Positions 1 through 9,476 of a DNA stretch of 64,000 bases are shown piece after piece. The stretch is from Candidatus Kaistia colombiensis. Its GTDB lineage: Bacteria > Pseudomonadota > Alphaproteobacteria > Rhizobiales > Kaistiaceae. The stretch lies in the NCBI GenBank assembly GCA_029203105.1, contig CP119318.1:2742501-2806500 (forward strand). The letters run 5' to 3'. The number at the start of each line of letters is the position of its first letter. Positions within the stretch are counted from its first letter, which is position 1. The notes beneath the pieces are model-generated. The model worked only from the letters and a program-made list of their open reading frames with translations, was not told the DNA's origin and did no database searches. A program made the position numbers and the translations under genes.

Positions 1-2
1 GC

Positions 3-929
3 CATGACCTGCTGCCGGCGCTGGGCCTGCCGGCCCGCGCCTATGCGATCGACGGCGTCGAATATTACGGCACGATCGGCTTCCTGAAGGCCGGCTTGCA
101 GCTCTCCGACCGCATCACCACCGTTTCGCCGACCTATGCGGCCGAGATCCGCACGCCCGAGGGTGGCATGGGGCTCGATGGTCTGCTGCGCAGCCGCGGC
201 AACGCGGTTTCCGGCATTTTGAACGGCATCGACATCGGCGTGTGGAATCCGGCGACGGATGCCGCCATCGCCGCCCCGTTTGATGTGACCCGGATAGCCG
301 GGCGCGCCGCCAACAAGAAGGCGCTGCAGCAGAAGCTCGGGCTCGATGTCGATCCGAACGCGCTGGTCTTCGGCGTGGTCAGCCGGCTGAGCTGGCAGAA
401 GGGGCTCGACCTCCTGCTTGAGCGGTTGCCGGCGCTGCTCGGCGCTGGCGGGCAACTGGCCTTGCTCGGCTCGGGCGAACCGGGGCTCGCGCACGGCTTT
501 GCCGCCGCCGCCACGCTGCATCGCGGCCGCGTCGGTATGATGAACGGTTATGACGAGGGGCTTGCGCACCTGATCCAGGCCGGTTCGGACGTCATTGTGG
601 TGCCGTCTCGTTTCGAACCCTGCGGCCTGACACAGCTTTGCGCGTTGCGGTATGGCGCGTTGCCGCTGGTCTCGCGCGTTGGCGGCCTGGCGGATACCAT
701 CATCGACGCCAACGAGGTGGCGCTCGCCGCCGGCGTCGGCACCGGCATTCAGTTCAACCCGGTCTCTGGCGACGCCCTGGAGGGCGCGATCCTGCGTAGC
801 TGCGAGCTCTGGCGCGATCGGCAAGCCTGGAGGAAGCTGCAGAAGAACGCCATGAAGACGGATGTTTCATGGAACCGGCCGGCCGCCGCCTATGCCCGGC
901 TCTACCGGGATCTGGCGGCGGGAGGTTGA
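3..929 (+). CDS. glgA: Glycogen synthase, C-terminal part (5' end outside window)
   Basis: The reading frame is open from the first bases of the window to a TGA at 927-929, giving the last 308 residues of a GT5 ADP-glucose:glycogen glucosyltransferase. It elongates alpha-1,4-glucan from ADP-glucose in the cytosol. The visible part carries the inter-domain region (YYGTIGFLKAG, TTVSPTYAAEI), the start of the C-terminal Rossmann domain (VFGVVSRLSWQKGLDLL) and the family signature RFEPCGLTQLCALRYG, which holds the acidic active-site motif of retaining GT-B enzymes. The N-terminal ADP-glucose-binding KxGGL loop lies upstream of the window. glgX follows at once, so the two are very likely one operon. 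Confidence 0.95.
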   Translation, partial: HDLLPALGLPARAYAIDGVEYYGTIGFLKAGLQLSDRITTVSPTYAAEIRTPEGGMGLDGLLRSRGNAVSGILNGIDIGVWNPATDAAIAAPFDVTRIAGRAANKKALQQKLGLDVDPNALVFGVVSRLSWQKGLDLLLERLPALLGAGGQLALLGSGEPGLAHGFAAAATLHRGRVGMMNGYDEGLAHLIQAGSDVIVVPSRFEPCGLTQLCALRYGALPLVSRVGGLADTIIDANEVALAAGVGTGIQFNPVSGDALEGAILRSCELWRDRQAWRKLQKNAMKTDVSWNRPAAAYARLYRDLAAGG

Positions 930-931
930 GG

Positions 932-2995
932 GTGATCGCCATGTCGGTTGGCGAGGGATCGGCGGAGCCGCTCGGCGTGACGCCGACCGCGACGGGCGTC
1001 AATGTGGCGGTCGTCTCCGCCCATGCCGAGGCGATCTTTTTCTGCCTGTTCGATGCGGCAGGGAAAGTCGAGCTCAGCCGCGTCAGCCTGCCGGGTCGCA
1101 CCGGCGACGTCCATCACGCGCATGTCGAGGGTGTCCGGCCCGGTGCGCGCTATGGTCTGCGCGCCGAGGGGCCGTGGCGCCCGAAAGCGGGCCAGCGCTT
1201 CAACGTCGCGAAATTGCTTGTTGACCCCTATGCGCTGGCGATCGACCGGCCATTCCGGCTCGACGATACGATGTTCGATGCCCGCCGCCTGGGCGCGGCA
1301 AGCGACGATCGCGACAGCGCCGCCGTCATGCCGAAGGCGATCGTCACGGCCAGGGCAAACCCGCAGCCGCGCCTGAATCCGCCGATCGCCTGGGACCGGC
1401 AGGTGATCTACGAACTGCATGTGCGCGGATTCTCCAAGCTCAACCCGGCTATTCCCGAGGCTATCCGCGGCACTTTTGCCGGCCTCGGCCATCCCGCCTC
1501 GATCGCGCATCTGCGCCGGCTCGGCGTCACCACCGTGGAACTGCTGCCGGTCGCCGCCTGGCTCGACGAGCGCCATCTGCCGCCGCTCGGCCTCGTCAAC
1601 TACTGGGGCTACAACCCGGTCGCCTGGATGGCGCCCGATCCGCGCCTGGCGCCGGGCGGCTTCGCGGAAGTGGCGGCCGCCGTCGCCGCGCTGCATGCGG
1701 CCGGTATCGCCGTCATCCTCGACGTCGTCTTCAATCATTCCGGCGAGAGCGACCATCTCGGCCCGACCGTCTCGATGCGTGGCCTCGACAACGCCACCTA
1801 TTACCGGCTCGAGCAGGGCGACCCGTCCGGCTATGTCAACGATGCCGGCACCGGCAACATCCTGGCGGTCGACCGCCCGCCAGTGCTGCGTCTCGTCATG
1901 GATGCGCTGCGGACCTGGGCCGAACGCACCGGCATCGACGGCTTCCGTTTCGACCTCGCCACCACACTTGGCCGCCGCACCGAGGGCTTCGATCCGGCCG
2001 CGCCTCTCCTCGCCGCCATCGAGCAGGATCCGCTGCTGCGCGATCTCGTCCTGATCGCCGAGCCATGGGACATCGGACCGGGCGGCTATCAGCTGGGAAA
2101 CTTCCCGCCCGCCTGGGGCGAGTGGAACGATCGCTACCGCGACACGGTGCGGCGCTTTTTTCGCGGCGATCCAGGCATGGTTGGCGATCTCGCGACGCGC
2201 CTCGCCGGCTCGGCCGACATCTTCGCGCCGCGTTACCGGAGCGTTACCAGAAGCATCAATTTCATTACCGCGCATGACGGCTTCACGCTCGCCGATCTGG
2301 TAGCGCATGCGCGCAAGCACAACGACGCCAATGGCGAGGGCAATCGCGACGGCACCGACCAGAACGCCTCCTGGAACAATGGCGTCGAGGGTGCGACCGC
2401 CACCCCCGCGATCCTGGCGCGGCGAAAGGCCGACATCCGCGCGCTGTTGATGACGCTACTCCTCTCGCGCGGCACGCCGATGCTGACGATGGGCGACGAA
2501 CTGGGCCGCAGCCAGCAGGGCAACAACAACGCCTATGCGCAGGACAATCCGGTCGCCTGGCTCGACTGGGGCACAGCCGACGGGGAGCTGATTGATTTCG
2601 CCGCCGAGATCCTGGCCCTGCGTCGCGAGCATCCGGCGCTGCGCGACCCGCGCCCGTTGACGGGAAAGACGCCGGAGGACGGCGGTGAGCCGGACGTTGG
2701 CTGGTATGGTCCGGCCGGTAGCGCGCTCGACGAGTCCGGGTGGCACGCGCCGGACGGCCGGACGCTCGTCGCCGTTCTGGCGGTGCGTGCCGGAAATGGG
2801 ACGACCGACCGTGTCTGCATCGTGCTCCATGGTGGTCCAGCGCCGATCGAGGTCCAACTGCCGCCCAACGCCGGCGGCGTGCCTTGGCGGCTTGCAACCG
2901 CGTCGTCGGGGTCGGATGCCGTCAGGGCGGCCCTGTCCAATCCGCCCCAGTCCCTGCGTTCGGAGCCTCGCTCGGCGCTGCTCTTTGTGGGCTGA
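932..2995 (+). CDS. glgX: Glycogen debranching enzyme, isoamylase type (GH13_11)
   Basis: The product is 687 aa and hydrolyses alpha-1,6 branch points of glycogen and limit dextrins. It has an N-terminal CBM48-like domain (about residues 10-110) and a GH13 barrel with YELHVRGF near residue 160. The nucleophile Asp is in DGFRFDLAT (about 335), the acid/base Glu in LIAEPWD (about 375) and the transition-state Asp in TAHDGFT (about 446). A GTG at 932 sits six bases after the Shine-Dalgarno-like GGGAGG, so it is preferred; an ATG at 941 is the alternative. It starts 2 nt after the glgA stop, which implies co-transcription or translational coupling. Full length and intact. Confidence 0.93.
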   Translation: MIAMSVGEGSAEPLGVTPTATGVNVAVVSAHAEAIFFCLFDAAGKVELSRVSLPGRTGDVHHAHVEGVRPGARYGLRAEGPWRPKAGQRFNVAKLLVDPYALAIDRPFRLDDTMFDARRLGAASDDRDSAAVMPKAIVTARANPQPRLNPPIAWDRQVIYELHVRGFSKLNPAIPEAIRGTFAGLGHPASIAHLRRLGVTTVELLPVAAWLDERHLPPLGLVNYWGYNPVAWMAPDPRLAPGGFAEVAAAVAALHAAGIAVILDVVFNHSGESDHLGPTVSMRGLDNATYYRLEQGDPSGYVNDAGTGNILAVDRPPVLRLVMDALRTWAERTGIDGFRFDLATTLGRRTEGFDPAAPLLAAIEQDPLLRDLVLIAEPWDIGPGGYQLGNFPPAWGEWNDRYRDTVRRFFRGDPGMVGDLATRLAGSADIFAPRYRSVTRSINFITAHDGFTLADLVAHARKHNDANGEGNRDGTDQNASWNNGVEGATATPAILARRKADIRALLMTLLLSRGTPMLTMGDELGRSQQGNNNAYAQDNPVAWLDWGTADGELIDFAAEILALRREHPALRDPRPLTGKTPEDGGEPDVGWYGPAGSALDESGWHAPDGRTLVAVLAVRAGNGTTDRVCIVLHGGPAPIEVQLPPNAGGVPWRLATASSGSDAVRAALSNPPQSLRSEPRSALLFVG

Positions 2996-3116
2996 CCGAT
3001 CCTAGATGCGGGGAGGCTTCCGCGTCGTTTACTCTGTTGCCGGAAATCGATAGCCCGGGTGGGCGGCTTTCGATAAATTTGCATGCAAGAGTTGTGGGCT
3101 GCTGACGGAGGCCGTT

Positions 3117-4055
3117 GTGCCGGAAACCATTTTCAGGAATTGGACCAGCGATCTGAGCAGGGACTGGGGCAAGAAGCCGATCCAGATCGATCATTCGTTG
3201 AGCCAGAATGAGCTGTTCTCCAAGGACGCCCTGGCCGAACTGATCGAGCGCTACCCGATCGAGCACTATTCCCTGATGCGCACCAGTTCGCGCGGCGAGG
3301 AAAAGAAGATCTGGCGCCGGGGTGAGGTGGGCGGTCTCAGCGGCCATGAAGTGATGGCCCAGATCGCCTCCGGTGGCCTGTGGCTTCAACTGCGCGAGTT
3401 GAAGCTCGTCGACAAGCGCTACCACGACCTGCTGCAGTCGATCTATGGCGAGGTCGAGCAGCGCGTGCCGGGATTCGACTCCTTCAATCATGAAATGGGC
3501 GTTCTGATTTCGTCGCCGAATGCCAAGGCGCACTATCACGCCGATCTGCCGGGACAGGCGCTCTGGCAGATCATGGGACGCAAGCGCGTCTACATCTATC
3601 CGGCGGAAGAGCCCTATCTGCCGCAGGAGGAGCTGGAGAAGATTGCGCTGACCGGGCTGGAATCGGCTCTGCGCTATGATCCTGAGTTTGATCGCCACGC
3701 GCTGGTGCTCGATCTTGAGCCGGGCCAGATGCTGACCTGGGAATTGAACGCGCCGCATCGGGTCGAGAACCACGACGAACTGAGCGTCTCGATGACGACC
3801 GAGCACTGGACAGAGGAAATCCGCCGCGAGCAGATGCTGACGGTGGCGAACGGCATCCTGCGCAAGCATTTCGGTGTCTCGCCGAAGCGCCGCTCCACCG
3901 AGGGTGCCGGATTCTGGGCCAAGGCAGTCCTGCAGGCCGGCTGGCGGCGCAGCCCCTGGTACAAGCGCGAGCAGCGCAAGATGATGCCGGTCGATTTCCG
4001 CCTCGCCCCAGGGACGAGCACCACGATCGTCGACATCCCCGCTTATGTCGTCTGA
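3117..4055 (+). CDS. Cupin-like/JmjC-type Fe(II) 2-oxoglutarate oxygenase-like protein
   Basis: The product is a 312-aa soluble protein with no signal peptide. The middle carries HYHADLPGQ (His and Asp near residues 139-142) and the distal APHRVENHD (His near 213). This H-x-D...H pattern is that of the double-stranded beta-helix of JmjC/cupin-like Fe(II) oxygenases, and FIH/YcfD-type hydroxylases share it. The substrate is unknown. The GTG start follows a GGAG six bases upstream. A CelD-like acetyltransferase gene follows 42 nt later on the same strand, and the pair stands at the edge of the polysaccharide cluster. A role in modifying a cell-surface product or an amino-acid side chain is inference only. 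Confidence 0.7.
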   Translation: MPETIFRNWTSDLSRDWGKKPIQIDHSLSQNELFSKDALAELIERYPIEHYSLMRTSSRGEEKKIWRRGEVGGLSGHEVMAQIASGGLWLQLRELKLVDKRYHDLLQSIYGEVEQRVPGFDSFNHEMGVLISSPNAKAHYHADLPGQALWQIMGRKRVYIYPAEEPYLPQEELEKIALTGLESALRYDPEFDRHALVLDLEPGQMLTWELNAPHRVENHDELSVSMTTEHWTEEIRREQMLTVANGILRKHFGVSPKRRSTEGAGFWAKAVLQAGWRRSPWYKREQRKMMPVDFRLAPGTSTTIVDIPAYVV

Positions 4056-4097
4056 GTCTGCGTCAGTACGACCGGCGGTGATCGTGGGAGTTGCGTC

Positions 4098-5225
4098 ATG
4101 ACGAATCCGCCGCGCGATCGCTGGACGGTCACCGTGCACGGATCCTGGCAGGAGGCCGCCCCGCATTGGCGGCCCTTCTTTGCCAGCGACGCCCCGCGGT
4201 CACCGTTCCAGACCGAACACTGGCTGTCGCATTGGTACGCGGCGTTCTCCGGCCGGGCCGATGTCGAGCCGCTGCTGATGCACGTCGCCGATGCGAGCGG
4301 CGCCGACGCGCTGGCGCTGCCACTGATCCTGCATCGCGACCGGCTGCGGACGATCGAGTTCGCCGATCTCGGCATCACCGACTACAACGCGCCCTTGCTC
4401 GGCCCGGCCGCGCCGGTTGACGAGGCCGAGGCGCGCGCGCTCTGGCGCGCCGTTCGCAGCGCCATGCCGCCGGCGGATCTGATCGAATTCACCAAGGTGG
4501 TGACGAAGATCGGCGAGCGTCCCAATCCGCTGGTGCAGGCGCTGGGCGGTGAGGTCTCGCATCTGTTTGGCAATTATGTCCGCATTGACACCGACTACGA
4601 GGCCTGGCTGCGCAGCCTCAGTAAGGAAAATCGCAAGGAACTCGGGCGCTTCTGGCGCGTGTTCACGCGCGATGAGCGGGCACGTTTCATCTTCGCCGAC
4701 GATCCCGAGATGGTCCGGAAGATCTACGGGCATCTGACGGCGCAGCAGAGCGCGCGCATCCGGTCGCTCGGTCTGCCCTATCTGCTGGATGAGCCCGACT
4801 ATGATGCCTTCTATCGTGAGCTTTTGCTCGACGGTCTGAAGGATGGCTCCGCCAAGGTATCGGCGCTGGTCGCTGGCGATGAGTTGGTCGCCGGCCTGTT
4901 TGGCGTCGCGCATGGCGATCAGTATTCGATGGTGCGGATCAGCACGGCGGGCGGCGCATGGGCCAATTGCTCGCCGGGGCGGCTGTTGATTGAGCGGACG
5001 ATGGAAGCGCTGCATCGGCAAGGCTACCGCACATTCGATTTCACCATCGGCGACTATGGCCACAAGCGCAGTTTCGAGGTCGAGCACATCCCGCTCGTCG
5101 ACATCCACGAGAGCGTGTCCTGGCGCGGCTGGGGAACCGTTGGCTATGAGGGCGCCAAGGCGTTCGTCAAGCGACACCCGTCCATCGAGCGGCTGGCCCG
5201 CAAGGTTCTGCGCCGGGCCGCCTGA
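4098..5225 (+). CDS. GNAT acetyltransferase, CelD/BcsL-like (FemAB fold relative)
   Basis: This 375-aa protein resembles the acetyltransferases linked to cellulose and other exopolysaccharide synthesis (CelD/BcsL group). The N-terminal half holds a typical LSHWYAAFSG...ADALALPLI segment. The C-terminal half (about 160-330) is the acyl-CoA-binding GNAT core, with SKENRKELGR, a central GSAKVSALVAGDELVAGLFG strand pair and the conserved FDFTIGDYGHKRSFE motif near residues 315-330. It is predicted cytosolic and would add acyl groups to sugar precursors or acceptors. It lies 42 nt downstream of the JmjC-like gene and converges on the flippase gene, from which a hairpin-rich repeat separates it. 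The acceptor cannot be inferred. Confidence 0.75.
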   Translation: MTNPPRDRWTVTVHGSWQEAAPHWRPFFASDAPRSPFQTEHWLSHWYAAFSGRADVEPLLMHVADASGADALALPLILHRDRLRTIEFADLGITDYNAPLLGPAAPVDEAEARALWRAVRSAMPPADLIEFTKVVTKIGERPNPLVQALGGEVSHLFGNYVRIDTDYEAWLRSLSKENRKELGRFWRVFTRDERARFIFADDPEMVRKIYGHLTAQQSARIRSLGLPYLLDEPDYDAFYRELLLDGLKDGSAKVSALVAGDELVAGLFGVAHGDQYSMVRISTAGGAWANCSPGRLLIERTMEALHRQGYRTFDFTIGDYGHKRSFEVEHIPLVDIHESVSWRGWGTVGYEGAKAFVKRHPSIERLARKVLRRAA

Positions 5226-5227
5226 GG

Positions 5228-5322
5228 TTCAGAGCCGTTCAGCGTTTCGTCGAGACGCTGAACGGCTTCAACTCATTACCTTCCGTCTTTCTTCACCCGA
5301 GCCGGTATCCGCTTCGCTCGAC
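5228..5322. repeat. RIME-like intergenic repeat, copy 1 (bidirectional hairpin)
   Basis: A 13-bp perfect stem (5233-5245 paired with 5255-5267) is followed by a tail that reads TTCTTCACCCGAGCCGGTAT and onward to CTTCGCTCGACGA. A second copy with the same order of hairpin and tail lies at 51104-51207. Here it fills the gap between two convergent genes and may act as a terminator for both, although there is no T-run. The resemblance to rhizobial intergenic mosaic elements is from memory of such families, not from a search. Confidence 0.65.
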
Positions 5323-5328
5323 GACACT

Positions 5329-6777
5329 TCAGACGGAGGCCTGCGCCCGGCGGTCGAGCCTGCGCTGCAGTATGCCTCGCGCCTCGCCACGATAGGCGAT
5401 CAGGATGGCGAGGGCATAGAGGACCATGCCGTACAGGATGGTCAGCACCAGCGCGGTGATGCTCTGCGCCGCCGGGATCACCGCGAGACCGAGCGCCATC
5501 GTCCCGGTCGCGGCCATCACCTTGGCGATATCGATGATCGGCGGAATGAAGTCGAGCTTTCGCATGGCGAGGTACATGCTGACGATCGCGGCCATGGCTG
5601 AGCCCAGCGCGGTGCCGATCACCGCGCCGACCGGGCCGTACAGCAACAGACCGGCAATCGTCAGGAGCACGGCGGCGACGATTTCGACGATGTCGACGAT
5701 GCCGGCATAACTGAGCCGCTTCTCCAGGATGAAGATCTGGTCGCTGACATGCACATGCAGGAAGCGGATGGCGGCGGCGAGCGCTGAGAGGCCGAGGATC
5801 GCCTTGGTCATTTCGCGATAGGGCTCGGCGATGAGGAGATCGGTGGCCGGCGTGCTGATCATGGCGATGCCGACAACGGTCGGCGCCATCACGCCGATCA
5901 GGAGGGCGGCATTGGTGGCGAGTTGTTCCAATGCTTCGGCGCGCTTGCCCTCGTTGAGCAGGCGGGCGGCGATCGGAAAGGCGGCGGCCGCCACCAGCAT
6001 GGCGCCGAACGAGGCGCAGCGCCGGCCGAGGCCCCAGCCGACGGCCATCAGGCCGAAGGCGGCGGCGCCGGAGATATGGCCGATCACGTAGCGGAAATTG
6101 TTCTCGGCGATCCAGCCGAGGCCGTAGAGGATCAGGATGGGGCCGCCATAGGCGAAGGCGGCGCGCAAGATGCCGCTCTCGATCCGGCGCGGCACGATGG
6201 CGATGCCGATCAGCGGCGCGGCGACCAGGTTAGCGATGAATTGGGCGGCGCCATAGGCGAGGATCAGCGCCTCGCTGGTCGGCTGCCACCAGGCGAGAAG
6301 CGCCAGGCCAATTCCGAAGCCGAGGATGGGCCCGAGGATCTGCAGCAGCGTATAGGCGAAGATGTTCGACTGCGCTCTTGCCCGCTCCGAATAGTGGGTG
6401 TTGAGACCGCGCGTCGCAAAGAAGAAGGCGATCACCAGCACCGACCGCCAGGTCAGGTGCGTGACGTCGATGATCGCGACCGTCGCGAGCGCCGCGATCA
6501 GGCTGATCGGAATGGAGAGCGCGACGATCGCCGCCTCGGTATGCAGAAAGGCAGTGCGCTCGGCGCGACCGCGTTCGAACGGCATGAAGCGCAGCGCATA
6601 GACCGAAAACCAGGATAGCGCGATCAGATAGGCGAATTCCTGCGTGGCGGTGATGAGCACGTAGGAACCCATTTCCGCCGGCGGGAGGAAATAGGTCCAT
6701 ACCACCATCGACAGCAGCTGAAACGCCGGCGACAGCAACTGGGCCGGGAGGTAGCGGATCGTCTGGCGGATCAGCAT
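5329..6777 (-). CDS. Polysaccharide flippase, Wzx/MATE-like
   Basis: This 482-aa integral membrane protein has about 12-14 hydrophobic segments through its length. It begins with the usual flippase N-terminus (LIRQTIRYLPAQLLSPAFQLLS...) and has few conserved charged residues. Family knowledge: such proteins move undecaprenyl-linked repeat units across the inner membrane. It is the last gene of a three-gene minus-strand operon (acyltransferase, ligase/polymerase-like protein, flippase). Its ATG overlaps the end of the upstream gene by 7 bp. The context of glycosyltransferases and an ExoP-like chain-length protein supports a Wzx role in an exopolysaccharide or O-antigen-like pathway. The glycan itself is unknown. 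Confidence 0.82.
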   Translation of the reverse strand: MLIRQTIRYLPAQLLSPAFQLLSMVVWTYFLPPAEMGSYVLITATQEFAYLIALSWFSVYALRFMPFERGRAERTAFLHTEAAIVALSIPISLIAALATVAIIDVTHLTWRSVLVIAFFFATRGLNTHYSERARAQSNIFAYTLLQILGPILGFGIGLALLAWWQPTSEALILAYGAAQFIANLVAAPLIGIAIVPRRIESGILRAAFAYGGPILILYGLGWIAENNFRYVIGHISGAAAFGLMAVGWGLGRRCASFGAMLVAAAAFPIAARLLNEGKRAEALEQLATNAALLIGVMAPTVVGIAMISTPATDLLIAEPYREMTKAILGLSALAAAIRFLHVHVSDQIFILEKRLSYAGIVDIVEIVAAVLLTIAGLLLYGPVGAVIGTALGSAMAAIVSMYLAMRKLDFIPPIIDIAKVMAATGTMALGLAVIPAAQSITALVLTILYGMVLYALAILIAYRGEARGILQRRLDRRAQASV

Positions 6778-8069
6778 GCGCGGTGTTCGTTCGTCAAAGT
6801 CGGAATGAAGCGGCGATCGAGAAGAATGAGAATCATCGCCATGATGAGCGCCATGTCCGTCGTCTTGTTGGCGATGCCGGTCGAGGTCGAGGACACGAGG
6901 AAGAAATAGGCAAGGGGGAGCAGGCCCGCCGTCCCGACCGCGCGGATGATCTCGGCGCAGAAGAAGAGAAGACCGATGAAAAACAGCAGGGTGGTGGCGA
7001 TGCCATAGTAGGCGAAGAACGCCACCACGAAGCTCTCGATGCCAATGGCGAGATCGAGCCGGCGTTGGTTGGAGGCGACGTGGGCGAGGTCCGGCGCAAA
7101 GAACACGTCCCGCAGCGCCATGCCGTCGAAGATGTGAAACATGGCGACGCGGGTCGCGGCGCTGCCGGAATCATCCTCGAATCGGCTGAGGAACGTGTCG
7201 AGGATGCCGCCCTGGACGAGCAGCGAGCCGATCGTCGCGATGAGGGTGAGGACGACGATCACGGCAAAGGCGTCGCGCAGGCGGAACGGCCGGCCGGCGA
7301 GCACCTTGGCGATGCTCCAGGCGCTGCGAACCGCCAGCAGGGCGAGCAGCAGGACGGTTGCCGCGCGGCCGCCGAAGGCGACCATGGCGCCGAGGTTGTA
7401 GATCAGCAGGAAGGTTCGGATCGGCAGGTCGAAGCGTCGCCCGCCGGGGCCGGTCAGGATCAGCAGGTACATTCCGGTGGCGAGCGCATTGATGAGCGGA
7501 TGGCCCAGCAGCGCCGTCGACCGCCAGTCATAGGTGATGATCGTGCCACCCTCGTAGTTGGGCGTCAGCCGCCAACCGGTGAAATACTCCGCGAAACCGA
7601 GAGTCGAATTGAGCAGGAAGAACAGGTGCAGCGCGATGATCAGGCGCTCCATCACAGGCGCGCGCAGTGCCGCAAGCGAGATGAAGAGCGCCAGCGGCAA
7701 CACGAAGGTGTCGACGATCGCCGAAATCGGCAGCTTCTGCACGATGGCGGTCTGGAAGGTCAGCAGGGCGATCGCCATCATGAAGACGAGGATGCCGGGG
7801 CGCCGGATCGCCAGGGCCGTCAGCATTCGGCCGGGGCCGATCGCGATCGCCCACACACCGAGGGCTGCCAGCGACAGAAAGGTGGCCGGATGGAACTTGG
7901 CCAGCGGCGCCCCGCCAGCCGTTCCATAGGGGAGGCCGAGCGCATGCAGCACCTTGGAGGAGATGAGAAACAGTGCTGCGACGGCCAGCACCGTCAGCCC
8001 GGCGGCAAGCCCGAACGGGCGCGCGATCTGGATCGGTCTAGAAGTCGGCGCGGTCTGGGACGCGCTCAT
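6771..8069 (-). CDS. O-antigen ligase/polymerase-like membrane protein (VpsF-like)
   Basis: The product is a 432-aa protein with about 10-12 transmembrane segments and a large periplasmic loop in its second half (around FAPDLAHVASNQRRLD), as in Wzy/WaaL-type enzymes and the VpsF polysaccharide proteins. The frame stays open further upstream, but that part overlaps the acyltransferase gene and codes low-complexity Arg/Ala. The ATG at 8069 overlaps the acyltransferase stop in an ATGA arrangement and gives a sensible N-terminus (MSASQTAP) before the first membrane helix. The likely job is polymerisation or ligation of a lipid-linked glycan in the periplasm, inferred from topology and neighbours rather than from a catalytic motif. 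Confidence 0.75.
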   Translation of the reverse strand: MSASQTAPTSRPIQIARPFGLAAGLTVLAVAALFLISSKVLHALGLPYGTAGGAPLAKFHPATFLSLAALGVWAIAIGPGRMLTALAIRRPGILVFMMAIALLTFQTAIVQKLPISAIVDTFVLPLALFISLAALRAPVMERLIIALHLFFLLNSTLGFAEYFTGWRLTPNYEGGTIITYDWRSTALLGHPLINALATGMYLLILTGPGGRRFDLPIRTFLLIYNLGAMVAFGGRAATVLLLALLAVRSAWSIAKVLAGRPFRLRDAFAVIVVLTLIATIGSLLVQGGILDTFLSRFEDDSGSAATRVAMFHIFDGMALRDVFFAPDLAHVASNQRRLDLAIGIESFVVAFFAYYGIATTLLFFIGLLFFCAEIIRAVGTAGLLPLAYFFLVSSTSTGIANKTTDMALIMAMILILLDRRFIPTLTNEHRAC

Positions 8070-9148
8070 GTCGTCGTGGCTTTCGCCGGCCGCGGTTCGA
8101 TGTCGCGTGCGCGCACATCGGAGGGGCGGCGCAGCGCGATGCCGAGCAGCAGCAACGCGGTCCAGCGCGATCGAATGAGAAGCTTGTGCAGCACGATGGG
8201 CAGGCCGAGGCCGACGGCGAGTGCCGCTGCAAAGTAGACGCCCATCGACAGCCCGGGCGCCAGAATGCCGAGCACCTTGCGCAGCGCCGCTGTGAAGAAG
8301 ACGTGGAAAAGATAGATCGTATAGGAATAGCCGCCGAGGAGCTCGAGCGGGCGCCACGACAGACGCGCGAAGAAGAGGAACAGGCAGGCGGACAGGCCGA
8401 ACAGCAGACCAAGCGCGGACTGACGTGCGAAATTCAGTTGGTTCAGGCCGATATATTCAGCCAGGTCGAGGGCGAAGAGGATTGCGACGAGCAGGCCGAA
8501 CCGCGCCACGACGACATGGCGTCGCGCCGGCACGTCGCCGATCCGCGCGTTGAGCGACCAGACGCGCAACAATTGGCCAAGCAGGAAATAGGGCAGGAGG
8601 TAGAGCGCCGAGTCGACTGCGAAGATGTCGGGATCGAAGGTCGGTGCGATGATGAATATCGCGCATGCGACCGGAAACAACCCCGTCATGAACGCCCGGG
8701 CATGGCGTCCGGCAAGACAATTGGCGATCAGCAGCGCCGCCATGATCAGCATCGTCGCCTGCAGATACCAGTAGTGCTCGTAGGGCAGAATGTAGATCTG
8801 CCAGATCGGGGTGGAGAAGTCGTGATTGACGAGGCCGAAGCAGAAATAGAACAGCGTCGAGACGACGACGAAGGGAATGCCGATTCGGCGCAGCTTTTTT
8901 CCGAAGGCGGTCGAAAGCGCGGTTCTGTCTGCGACGATGGCCTGAAACACGAAGCCAGAAAGGAACGAGAACAACGGCATGCGGATGTGGATGAACAGCT
9001 CCGTGAAGAGCCGCCAACCATCATGCGCGGCAATGTGCATGCCATGCTCGGGGTCGTTGCCGATGACGTGGTAGGCGACCAGCAGCACGCAGGCCAGCCC
9101 GCGCAGCGCCTCGATATGCCGGTCTCGTCGAAGGGGGATAGTCGCCAT
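8066..9148 (-). CDS. Acyltransferase 3 family protein (OafA/ExoZ-like)
   Basis: The product is 360 aa with about ten membrane segments and opens with the family signature RHIEALRGLACVLLVAYH. The Arg and His of this motif are the conserved catalytic-site residues of acyltransferase-3 proteins. Members add acetyl or other acyl groups to exopolysaccharide, O-antigen or peptidoglycan at the inner membrane. The ATG at 9148 places the motif at the very N-terminus as usual; a GTG at 9187 would add 13 residues. It heads the minus-strand operon with the polymerase-like and flippase genes, diverging from the chain-length gene at 9477. Decoration of the glycan made by this locus is the simplest reading. 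Confidence 0.85.
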   Translation of the reverse strand: MATIPLRRDRHIEALRGLACVLLVAYHVIGNDPEHGMHIAAHDGWRLFTELFIHIRMPLFSFLSGFVFQAIVADRTALSTAFGKKLRRIGIPFVVVSTLFYFCFGLVNHDFSTPIWQIYILPYEHYWYLQATMLIMAALLIANCLAGRHARAFMTGLFPVACAIFIIAPTFDPDIFAVDSALYLLPYFLLGQLLRVWSLNARIGDVPARRHVVVARFGLLVAILFALDLAEYIGLNQLNFARQSALGLLFGLSACLFLFFARLSWRPLELLGGYSYTIYLFHVFFTAALRKVLGILAPGLSMGVYFAAALAVGLGLPIVLHKLLIRSRWTALLLLGIALRRPSDVRARDIEPRPAKATTT

Positions 9149-9187
9149 GCCGTCGAGTTTGTCCGTTGCCCAAGGTTGCGCGCGCAC

Positions 9188-9476
9188 AACCTATAGGGCC
9201 ATTTTCGCCAGCCGCGGTCGAGTTTCTGGCGACAGCGTTAACCGTTTCAATCCGGCAAGAAAACGGACGTGAAATGCGAGTTTAACTTGAGGTCCATGCG
9301 TTCGCTGCACCACGAAAAACGGCGGCGACTATCCAATTCGTGAAGGCTTGGATATCGCGCGCGATGAAAATCAACGTTTAGGTATCCTTAATCGCGCAAC
9401 GGCATAGTCGCCGGGCTGGAATAGCGGTCCGGCGATCCGTGAAGGTCGCGGAATCAATTCTCGTCCGTGGAAAGCA
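9188..9476. promoter_or_regulatory. Divergent promoter region of the polysaccharide operons
   Basis: This 289-bp gap separates the acyltransferase operon (minus) from the chain-length gene (plus). It is visibly less GC-rich than the flanking genes, with AT-rich stretches around 9230-9290 and 9360-9400. It must hold promoters for both directions. No operator palindrome or conserved RNA fold was recognised in it. Confidence 0.4.

Noticed and set aside
902..2320. Long open frame antisense to glgX
   Set aside because: It mirrors glgX codons in a high-GC genome, has no family resemblance and codes Arg/Gly/Asp-rich sequence; glgX motifs are clear on the other strand.
6783..9196. Long open frames antisense to the polymerase-like and acyltransferase genes
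   Set aside because: They are rich in Glu, Gln, Arg and Asp as expected for the complement of membrane-protein codons, and have no recognisable domain.
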